Of a stretch of DNA of 54,796 nt, positions 17,465-24,527 are shown piece after piece. The notes under the pieces are model-generated. The model did no database searches, had not been told where the DNA came from, and saw only the letters and a list, made by a program, of their open reading frames with translations. Position numbers and translations under genes: made by a program. The stretch lies in the NCBI GenBank assembly GCA_019634635.1, contig JAHCBB010000032.1, positions 1 to 54,796 on the forward strand. The letters run 5' to 3'. The DNA is from Verrucomicrobiia bacterium (GTDB taxonomy: Bacteria > Verrucomicrobiota > Verrucomicrobiia > Limisphaerales > UBA9464). Numbering within the stretch: the first letter of the stretch is position 1; each line of letters starts with the position of its first letter.

Positions 17465-17818
17465 TCAACGACGAAACCCGACGTCTGCAGGAGCGCCCGG
17501 GACCTCGTGGGCGCAGGGCTGGTTGATCGGGACCGGGGGCACCGTGCTGTTGGGCGAGACGAGACCCTGCTGGAGCAGCCATCGCTCCACCTCCTCGCCG
17601 CTGACATCGGCAAGGATCTGACCGTTGACCTCCAGGGAGGGCTGCAGCATCTGGCCGGTCTTTTCGACCATCTCCTGGTAGAAATCCGGGTTGTTGATGA
17701 TGTCGCGGTCCTCGAAGGGCAGGTTGTATTTGTTCAGCACGGCGCGAACCCCCTGGCTCCAGCCGCAGGAAGGTTTCATCCAGGCAACGATGCGTGGTTT
17801 GGTCACAGGAGATGTCAT
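17465..17818 (-). CDS. glutaredoxin-like protein with CGWS motif
   Basis: A 117-aa thioredoxin-fold protein: beta strand RIVAWMKPSCGWSQGVRAVL with an N-terminal Cys and Ser at the fourth position (CGWS), so monothiol in form rather than CPYC. The cis-Pro region follows (GQMLQPSLEVNGQILADVSG), then a C-terminal helix (EEVERWLLQQGL). The last ~25 residues are a Pro-rich tail outside the fold. It probably reduces glutathione mixed disulfides or handles Fe-S clusters. It lies in the aroQ-to-glycosylase run, which mixes metabolism, redox and repair and does not reveal a specific partner. Confidence 0.85.
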   Translation of the reverse strand: MTSPVTKPRIVAWMKPSCGWSQGVRAVLNKYNLPFEDRDIINNPDFYQEMVEKTGQMLQPSLEVNGQILADVSGEEVERWLLQQGLVSPNSTVPPVPINQPCAHEVPGAPADVGFRR

Positions 17819-17865
17819 GTCGGGCGGAGCTTGGCATCACCACTCCGGGAGGCAAGCACGCCGGG

Positions 17866-18327
17866 TCACGACGAACCGGGGGAACCGGACGCCCCGGAGC
17901 GGGCCACGGAGACGGCGGCGTCCAGTCCAAGCCGGTACGAATCGGCCCCGAAGCCGCAAATCTGACCGTGACACACCGGCGCGATGAGCGAGCGGTGCCG
18001 GAACGACTCCCGGGCGTGGATGTTGGACAGGTGGACTTCAATCACGGGGATTCCGGAGGCGGCGATGGCGTCCCGAAGGGCGACGCTCGTGTGCGTGTAG
18101 GCCGCCGCGTTGAGCACCACGGCCGCAGCGGTCTCCCGGGCCTTCTGGATCCAGTCCACCAGGTCCCCCTCGTGGTTGCTCTGGTGGAATTCGAGTTCCA
18201 CGGCCAGTTCCCGGGCGCGGACCCTCATCCCCGCCTCAATCTCCGGCAGGGTTATCCGGCCGTAGATTTCCGGCTGGCGGGTTCCGAGCAGGTTGAGGTT
18301 CGGACCGTTGATCACATAAATGGTCAC
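17866..18327 (-). CDS. aroQ: 3-dehydroquinate dehydratase, type II
   Basis: Third step of the shikimate pathway (3-dehydroquinate to 3-dehydroshikimate) by the dodecameric type II enzyme. The GTG at 18327 gives 153 aa, the usual size; the longer frame to 18402 adds unrelated residues. Motifs: YVINGPNLNLLGTRQPEIYG (catalytic Tyr in EIYG and the Arg of the active-site loop), FHQSNHEGDLVDWIQ, VLNAAAYTHTSVALRDAI (Asn/His region), and HLSNIHARESFRHRS (catalytic His). It is the first gene of a four-gene minus-strand run. Confidence 0.95.
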   Translation of the reverse strand: MTIYVINGPNLNLLGTRQPEIYGRITLPEIEAGMRVRARELAVELEFHQSNHEGDLVDWIQKARETAAAVVLNAAAYTHTSVALRDAIAASGIPVIEVHLSNIHARESFRHRSLIAPVCHGQICGFGADSYRLGLDAAVSVARSGASGSPGSS

Positions 18328-18402
18328 GGCCCGAGACCCTGCCCCGGCTTTGAATCGGTGTCGAGCTGCCGCCCGGACCGGAGGACTCTCGCCGCCCTTC
18401 AA

Positions 18403-18727
18403 CGAAGTAGACCCACAAAGGCATGAAAGGCCTCAGGTCCCGATGGGGGTCCCGCCCCGCGGGATATGCGCAGGTGGGGTGAGGCTCCCCATGAACCGTA
18501 CGTGTCGCCGCGAGCCGGGCCTTTGGCAACCCCACACGCGGACGGCTCCGCGGAGCGTTGCCCCACCGGGTTGGGGAACTGATGTGCGGTCTGAAGGACT
18601 GCGGGTCTACCCTGGTGGGGCGAGGCCGTTACCCGCTGGGGCGAGGCTCCTGCCGAACCGTCCGCGCATCCGCGAGTCCGGCTCGTGGGGACTCCCATGT
18701 ACACGGACCGCGTCGGCCTCAGGCGGG
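18403..18727. repeat. repeat-rich, gene-free segment next to truncated prfC
   Basis: A 325-bp GC-rich block without a credible gene; an open minus-strand frame has no recognisable content. It contains 26-bp units with about 20 of 26 positions shared (18473-18498 and 18635-18660, pattern GGGGNGAGGCTCC...GAACCG), and a partial unit from 18614. Interleaved dyads sit around 18530-18575 (CAACCCC / GGGGTTG-like arms, CTCCGCGGAG). It looks like a verrucomicrobial intergenic repeat family and occupies the place where the missing half of prfC should be. Confidence 0.55.
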
Positions 18728-19603
18728 TCACTCCGCGACGGGGTCGGCCGGAGCGATCCGGCGGACCGGACGCCCCTGGGGAGGCGGCGACTGGCGCAGG
18801 AAACTGTCGAGCAGCAGCTGCACCCCGAAGTTGTTCACCCCGGATCCGAAAAACACCGGGGTCAGCCGGCCGGCAAGGACCTGCTCCGGATCCAACGCCG
18901 CCCCCGCCATCTCGATCATCTCGATCTGTTCCCGGACTTGCGCATACACCTCCGGCTCCAGCACCCCGGCGACCCGGGGATCGTCCAACCCCGTCACCTG
19001 CACCGCCGCCCGATGGCGTCCGCCGGCCGTCCGCTCATACAGATGCACCTCACGCGCCACCCGGTCGTACACCCCGCGAAATTCCGCCCCGCTTCCCAGC
19101 GGCCAGTTCATCGCAACCGAACGAATACCGAGCACGGACTCGAGCTCGTCCATCAGGCCGATCGGGTCACGGGCCGGGCGGTCCAGCTTGTTCATGAATG
19201 TGAAGATCGGCACGCCGCGCCGGGCGCACACCTCGAACAGCTTCCGCGTCTGCGCCTCCACCCCCTTGCCTGCATCAATGACCATGATCACCGCGTCCAC
19301 GGCGGTCAGCACCCGGTAGGTGTCTTCGGAGAAATCCTTGTGGCCCGGGGTGTCGAGCAGGTTGACGCAATAGCCGGCGTACTCGAACTGGAGGACCGTG
19401 GAGCTGATGGAAATGCCCCGCTTCTTTTCGAGTTCCATCCAGTCCGAGGTCGTGGCCCTCTGGTTGCGCCGGGCGGTCACGGAGCCGGCCAGCTGCACCG
19501 CCCCGCCATACAGCAGCAGTTTCTCTGTCAGCGTCGTCTTCCCGGCATCGGGGTGCGAAATGATCGCAAACGTCCGCCGGCGCCGGATCTCTTCGGGCAA
19601 CAT
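18728..19603 (-). CDS. prfC: peptide chain release factor 3, cut to its GTPase domain
   Basis: RF3 is a ribosome-bound GTPase that recycles RF1/RF2; normal length is about 525-530 aa. From ATG 19603 (MLPEEIRRRRTFAIISHPDA, the standard RF3 opening) only 291 residues remain. All G motifs are present: SHPDAGKTTLTEKLL (G1), RGISISS (G2), DTPGHKDFSEDTYR (G3), FMNKLDRPARDP (G4), and the late G-domain segment PVFFGSGVNNFGVQLLLDSF. The frame ends PADPVAE-stop just where domain II (FSGFVFKIQ in the family) should begin. No domain II or III sequence follows in any frame. It is probably a pseudogene, or an isolated G domain. Confidence 0.85.
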   Translation of the reverse strand: MLPEEIRRRRTFAIISHPDAGKTTLTEKLLLYGGAVQLAGSVTARRNQRATTSDWMELEKKRGISISSTVLQFEYAGYCVNLLDTPGHKDFSEDTYRVLTAVDAVIMVIDAGKGVEAQTRKLFEVCARRGVPIFTFMNKLDRPARDPIGLMDELESVLGIRSVAMNWPLGSGAEFRGVYDRVAREVHLYERTAGGRHRAAVQVTGLDDPRVAGVLEPEVYAQVREQIEMIEMAGAALDPEQVLAGRLTPVFFGSGVNNFGVQLLLDSFLRQSPPPQGRPVRRIAPADPVAE

Positions 19604-19784
19604 CACGTCGGCGGCAAGCCTAGCGGGGTGATCCCGCGGCACCAAGCACGGCCGCGTCGCCCCGGCCCGGAACCCGCGTGCCGGCCGCCGTTCCCATCCT
19701 TCATGTCGGGGATTTCCAAAGGCTCCCAAAGCCCCGACGTTGGTCCGGGCTCCGGCGCGATCCTGCGCCCGGACCCGCACTCTG

Positions 19785-20456
19785 ATGACCCATTTTGAGG
19801 TGGAACTTCAAAGCCTTCGGGAGCGCCTGCTCGCCATGGCCAGCCGCGCCGAAGCCTCGGTGGCCCGCGCGATGGACGCCCTGATCGCGCGGGACGACGA
19901 TGCCGCCCGAAGGGTCCGCGAGGAGGACGATGCGATTGACCAGCTGGAAAAGGCGATTGACGAAGAGGCGATCCGACTGCTGTCCAAGGCGCCGCTGGCA
20001 ACCCAGCTGCGGCTCATCGTCACGACGACCAAGATTGCCCGCGACCTGGAGCGGGTGGGGGACGAGGCCACCACCATTGCCCGGCGCTCCATTGAACTGA
20101 GCCAGGAACCGCAATTGAAGCCGTACGTGGACCTTCCCCGCATGGCCCAGCTCACCCGAGGCATGCTCAACGACGCCCTGCAGGCCTTCGTGGCCCGCGA
20201 TCCCGCCCTGGCCCGCGGGGTCATTCCCAGGGATCGCGAAGTGGATGCGCTCAACAAGCAGCTCTACCGGGAGCTGGCGGGCTGCATGATCACCGACCCG
20301 GGCACCACCAACCGCAGCCTCAACCTCATGGCCATCAGCAAAGCCCTCGAACGGATCGCCGATCACGCGAAAAACATCGCCGAGGATGTCGTGTACCTCT
20401 ACGAGGCGAAGGACATCCGTCATGCCGGCTCGCAGTCCGGAGCGCCACCGCCCTGA
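19785..20456 (+). CDS. phoU: phosphate signalling protein PhoU
   Basis: A 223-aa all-helical protein with two PhoU repeats. The first contains LQSLRERLLAMASRAEASVARA and IDQLEKAIDEEAIRLL, then IARDLERVGDEATTIARRSIEL with the D/E-rich metal-binding pattern (ERVGDEA). The second repeat ends KALERIADHAKNIAEDVVYL (ERIADHAKN). PhoU links Pst phosphate uptake to the PhoR/PhoB two-component system. ATG 19785 is chosen because earlier residues lack the helical pattern. It stands alone here: no pst or phoBR genes are nearby. It is divergent from prfC (181 bp) and convergent with the phosphatase gene (23 bp). Confidence 0.93.
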   Translation: MTHFEVELQSLRERLLAMASRAEASVARAMDALIARDDDAARRVREEDDAIDQLEKAIDEEAIRLLSKAPLATQLRLIVTTTKIARDLERVGDEATTIARRSIELSQEPQLKPYVDLPRMAQLTRGMLNDALQAFVARDPALARGVIPRDREVDALNKQLYRELAGCMITDPGTTNRSLNLMAISKALERIADHAKNIAEDVVYLYEAKDIRHAGSQSGAPPP

Positions 20457-20479
20457 TGGGCACCCTTTCCACCGGCCGG

Positions 20480-21940
20480 CTACCGGCGTTCCCCGTTTTG
20501 CGGCACCACGTCCACGGTTTCCACGTCCAGGCGCCAGTCTTCGAAGGCTCCGTCAAGATTCAGGACCGCAAACGTCGCGGTGCCGAACCCGCACCCCAGT
20601 CCGTACACGCTGTCGGGTGAGACATTCAGCGTCCAAACGGAATGCTCCGGAATGGACCGACGCGACCCCGACTCGAGTGCCGACGCCAGTGCCGCGGCCG
20701 TGGACTGGAGCGCCGGACCGGACCGTTCCTCCTGCCAGTGACGGTACAGTCCCCGGGAGGCCAGCAATCGGCGCATCATGGGATTCAGGGTGGCCGTGTG
20801 CTGATGGGCGCGGATCACCGCCCGAAGCCGGGGCCCATCACGGCTGGCATGGGACATCAGGGACGCCACCGCACGGGATCCGTAAACGTAGGCGCGGTCG
20901 GGGTTGCGCAGGAATGCCGGTTCGTCGGCGAACAGGGTGAAGTCATTCCACAGGAATCCCACCACGGACGGACTCGTGGGTGCCTCCGGAGTGAAGTCGA
21001 GGAACTCGCGGGCAGCCGTGGTGGCCGACGCCGGATCCAGATCCAGCCACGGAGGCTCCGACCGCAGGGCCGTCGCCTGCCGCAGGGGACCCAGCAGCCG
21101 GAAAGCGTGGTCGGGAGGGGCGGCCAGCAGGGGCCGGGGATCAAAGCCAGGTTCCATGCCGCCATGGCAGGCCTGGATGAAGTCGTTCCCGGTGCCGACA
21201 TAGAGCACCACGGGCAGGAAGTCGTAGGCGCGGAGGATGGGATTGGGATCGAACGACCGCCCGTATTTCCATTCACCCTCGGCGAGGAATCCGTAGCGGC
21301 TGACCAGGTTGAGGTCTTCATGGTTTCCCCGAACCAGATGCACCGTTCCCGGATTGGCGTTCTTCAGACGCAACAGGGTGTAGATCACCTCGATCCCATA
21401 CTGGCCACGATCGGTGTAGTCCCCCAGGAAGACCAGATGCCGCCCCGGGGCACTCACCCGGAACCCGTCCAGCCATCCGAGTTCCTGAAGGCGACGCAGC
21501 ACCGCGAGCAGCGATCGGATGTCGCCGTGGAGATCGCCCATCAGGAAGACGCGATCCCCTGGCGCCAGGCTCAGTCGCTGGGCAAAGGGTTCGAAGGGAA
21601 TCGGGTTTGGACCGAACCAGGAGCGTCCCACGTTGAAGAAGGTGTCACGGCGCGGAACGGATCCGACCCACGCCTTTGCGGAGGCCATGGGACCGTTGGT
21701 GGTTGCGGCAAAGAAGGCGTCGAGCGCCGCGTTGAGCGGCGCCATCGTGGACAGGGGCAATGCGGCCCGGGGCGGGCGCCGTTTGCCGAGCTCGCGATTC
21801 ATGGGCAGTCGCAGGCACGCGGCCTCCCACTGCGCGAACGACAGCTCCGTGGGGGCATCCTCCGCAGCGAACGGATCGCCGGCCACCAGGACCAGCGCCA
21901 GCAGCCATCGCAGGAATTGAGGACCGAACGGGGCGGGCAT
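20480..21940 (-). CDS. exported PPP-type metallophosphatase
   Basis: A 486-aa protein from ATG 21940 with a signal peptide (FLRWLLALVLVAGDPFA). The calcineurin-like metal site motifs appear in PPP order and spacing: GDLHGDIRS, GDYTDRGQYG, RGNHEDLNL, a downstream CHGG motif (ACHGGMEP) and RAHQHTATL. GDYTDRG and RGNHE place it with the eukaryote-like PPP phosphoprotein phosphatases rather than generic phosphodiesterases, and the signal peptide places it outside the cytosol. The substrate is unknown. The C-terminal ~80 residues form an additional beta region (WTLNVSPDSVYGLGCGFGTA). Confidence 0.87.
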   Translation of the reverse strand: MPAPFGPQFLRWLLALVLVAGDPFAAEDAPTELSFAQWEAACLRLPMNRELGKRRPPRAALPLSTMAPLNAALDAFFAATTNGPMASAKAWVGSVPRRDTFFNVGRSWFGPNPIPFEPFAQRLSLAPGDRVFLMGDLHGDIRSLLAVLRRLQELGWLDGFRVSAPGRHLVFLGDYTDRGQYGIEVIYTLLRLKNANPGTVHLVRGNHEDLNLVSRYGFLAEGEWKYGRSFDPNPILRAYDFLPVVLYVGTGNDFIQACHGGMEPGFDPRPLLAAPPDHAFRLLGPLRQATALRSEPPWLDLDPASATTAAREFLDFTPEAPTSPSVVGFLWNDFTLFADEPAFLRNPDRAYVYGSRAVASLMSHASRDGPRLRAVIRAHQHTATLNPMMRRLLASRGLYRHWQEERSGPALQSTAAALASALESGSRRSIPEHSVWTLNVSPDSVYGLGCGFGTATFAVLNLDGAFEDWRLDVETVDVVPQNGERR

Positions 21941-22056
21941 CGCGGGGCATTGGACACCAACCAGCCGTGCGGGCGAGTCCGATCGCACGGGCCCGCCCAT
22001 GACTTGCCGGCCTCCGGGCATCTCCCTACGGTCGCCGCGCCGTCCCCGCCATCGCC

Positions 22057-24444
22057 ATGCCCAAAGCCCAAACCCCGACGCCCCTGGCCGGCCTGCTGCC
22101 CGTTGGGGAACACGCGGACTCCTTGTTGCTCAGGAGCCCGGAGGCCGTTCTCCAGGTCAGTGCCCTGGCCCCGGATCTGTTCAGGATTCGTGCCGTTCGG
22201 GGACGCCGATTTTCCAGGACCTGCTCCTGGGCTGTGCGGCCTTCGGAATGGCCGGCACCGGAAGTCCGCATTCGCAGGACGGGCACCTCAATGAGCCTCC
22301 AGACGCCTGCCGGAACCTTCAAATACCAGCAGAAGACCGGGGCGTGGGAGGTGTCGGATCCGACGGGAATCCGGGTGTTCACGGCGACCGCCGGTTGCAC
22401 GGCATTCGCCGGGCGGGAGGCGCAGCTGACGCTTGAATTGGTGGACGGGGAATCCCTCTTCGGTCTCGGGGAAACCACCGGCACCTTCAACCGGCGCGGT
22501 TTGGCCCGTGATTTTTGGAACACCGATGTCCTGGGCCACGCCCCCGCCATTCATCCCGGGCTCCGCCAGCTCTATGTGTCCATTCCGTTTGCGGTGTCGT
22601 TGCGCGACGGCCGTGCCGCAGGGCTGTTTTGGGACAACCCGGCCCGCCAGTACTGGGACCTCGGGCAAAGCAATCCGCTCCGGTGGACCCTGCGCGCCGC
22701 CTCGGGCGAACTGGATCTGTACCTGTTCCTTGGTCCCGGGGTGCCGCAGGTCCTGCACCGCTACACGCAACTCACCGGGCGCATGCCCCTGCCCCCACGG
22801 TGGGCTTTGGGGTACCACCAATCCCGCTACAGCTATGAGTCGGCGGCGCGCGTCCGGGAGGTGGCCGGCGAATTTCGAAGGCGGCGGCTGCCGTGCGACG
22901 CGATCCACCTCGACATCCATCACATGGACGCCTTTCGCGTGTTCACCTTCGGCCGGTCGTTCGCCCGGCCGGCGACGCTGATGCGGGCGTTGTCCCGGCA
23001 GGGATTCCGGGTGGTGACGATCGTGGATCCCGGCGTGAAGCATGACCGGCGCTTCCCCGTGCTGCGGCGGGGCGCCGCAGCTGGAACCTTTGTGAAGGTG
23101 CCGGCAGGCAACCGGGATTTCCTGGGCCGGGTGTGGCCGGGAACGTCCCGCTTTCCCGACTTCCTCAACGAAACCACCCGACGTTGGTGGGGTGACGAGC
23201 AGGCCGCGCTCCAGCGCGTCGGCGTGGCGGGGTTCTGGAACGACATGAACGAGCCGGCGAATTTTGCGCGGCCGGACAAAACCCTCGACCCGCGCTGCCA
23301 GCACCGCACCGACGCCGGTCCGCGTCGCCATGCCGAAGTCCACAATGTTTACGGCATGGAGATGGCCAGGGCGTCGCAGGAAGGCGCCCGACGCCACCGT
23401 CCGGACGAACGACCGTTCATCATCTCGCGCGCCGGCTACGCCGGCATCCAGCGCCATGCCCTGGTCTGGACCGGCGACAACTCGTCACACTGGGATCACC
23501 TCAACGACGCCGTGCAAATGCTGCTCAACCTCTCGCTGAGCGGCGTCGCCTTCTGCGGCAGCGACGTGGGCGGCTTCCTCGACAACGCCACGCCGGAGCT
23601 GTTCGCGCGCTGGCTCCAGTTCGCCGCCTTCACCCCGTTCTTCCGCAGCCACACCAATCTGGGGACCGTGCCGCAGGAGCCCTGGGCGTTCGGCCCGGAG
23701 GTTGAGGAAATCTCCCGTCGCTATCTCCAGCTGCGCTACCAACTGCTGCCCCTGCTGGAGGGTCTGTTCGCGGAAGCCCACGCTTCGGGGGTGCCAATCA
23801 TGCGGCCGCTGCTCTGGCACTACCCCAACGATCCGGTCGCCGTCGCCTGCGGCGACCAGTTCCTGCTGGGACGCGACCTCCTGGTGGCCCCGGTCCTCCG
23901 TCAGGGCGCCCGGGCGCGGTCGGTGTACCTGCCCAACGATCTCTGGTATGACTTTTGGACCGGCGAGGGATTCCAGGGAGGTCACCACGTGGTCGCCGAG
24001 GCGCCCCTGGAAGTCCTTCCGCTGTTTGTGCGGGCTGGCGGGATGGTGCCCATGACCCGCCCGGAACCCTGCATGCCGTCCCGCCTGGACCCGATGGTCT
24101 TCCTCCATTGCTGGCCTGGGGCCTCCGGGGAATGCACGTGGTACGAGGACGACGGATGTTCCAACAACTACGAAACCGGCGTGTGCCTGCGCCGACGCCT
24201 TCGCAGCCGGACCGCGGGGCGAAGCTTTCAGCTCGAATTCGGGGAATCCGAGGGGCCGTTCCCCACCGCGGTAACCACCTGGCGCCTGATCCTCCGGGGC
24301 GTGCAGCGCGCCGTGCGCTTCCGAATCAACGGACGGGAGGCCGGCGGCACGTGGATTCAGGACACCGATCTTTTCGTGGCGGACATTCCGAACCGGCCGG
24401 AACCCCTGACGGTGACGTTCACTTCCGTGAAACGTCCCCGATGA
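22057..24444 (+). CDS. alpha-glucosidase-like glycoside hydrolase, family GH31
   Basis: A 795-aa GH31 enzyme without a signal peptide, so probably cytosolic. The N-terminal beta sandwich (LRQLYVSIPFAVSLRDGRA; GLFWDNPARQYWDLG) precedes the TIM barrel (RWALGYHQSRYSYESAARVR; DAIHLDIHHMDAFRVF). The nucleophile is Asp396 in GFWNDMNEP and the acid/base Asp474 in WTGDNSSHWDHL; CGSDVGGF and FTPFFRSHTN complete the substrate pocket. The distal beta domains follow (GRDLLVAPVL, WYDFWTG). These fit a retaining alpha-glucosidase; exact linkage is not readable. Its TGA overlaps an in-frame ATG (ATGA at 24441) of the next gene, so the two are probably co-translated. Confidence 0.93.
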   Translation: MPKAQTPTPLAGLLPVGEHADSLLLRSPEAVLQVSALAPDLFRIRAVRGRRFSRTCSWAVRPSEWPAPEVRIRRTGTSMSLQTPAGTFKYQQKTGAWEVSDPTGIRVFTATAGCTAFAGREAQLTLELVDGESLFGLGETTGTFNRRGLARDFWNTDVLGHAPAIHPGLRQLYVSIPFAVSLRDGRAAGLFWDNPARQYWDLGQSNPLRWTLRAASGELDLYLFLGPGVPQVLHRYTQLTGRMPLPPRWALGYHQSRYSYESAARVREVAGEFRRRRLPCDAIHLDIHHMDAFRVFTFGRSFARPATLMRALSRQGFRVVTIVDPGVKHDRRFPVLRRGAAAGTFVKVPAGNRDFLGRVWPGTSRFPDFLNETTRRWWGDEQAALQRVGVAGFWNDMNEPANFARPDKTLDPRCQHRTDAGPRRHAEVHNVYGMEMARASQEGARRHRPDERPFIISRAGYAGIQRHALVWTGDNSSHWDHLNDAVQMLLNLSLSGVAFCGSDVGGFLDNATPELFARWLQFAAFTPFFRSHTNLGTVPQEPWAFGPEVEEISRRYLQLRYQLLPLLEGLFAEAHASGVPIMRPLLWHYPNDPVAVACGDQFLLGRDLLVAPVLRQGARARSVYLPNDLWYDFWTGEGFQGGHHVVAEAPLEVLPLFVRAGGMVPMTRPEPCMPSRLDPMVFLHCWPGASGECTWYEDDGCSNNYETGVCLRRRLRSRTAGRSFQLEFGESEGPFPTAVTTWRLILRGVQRAVRFRINGREAGGTWIQDTDLFVADIPNRPEPLTVTFTSVKRPR

Positions 24445-24527
24445 AGACCGAACCCTCCCGGCGATCAAAACCGTTGGGAGCGGATCGTGCTTTTGACCCG
24501 GGCGCTGTTTCCGGAGACCTTGGGCCG

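Noticed and set aside
18399..18731. 110-codon minus-strand frame after prfC
   Set aside because: Considered as the missing RF3 half, but it has no FSGFVFKIQ-like or other RF3 sequence and simply translates the repeat units.
23955..24527. Upstream extension of the transglutaminase-hydrolase frame into GH31
   Set aside because: Overlaps the GH31 C-terminal beta domain in another frame and would bury the signal peptide; the start at 24528 (or 24441) fits better.
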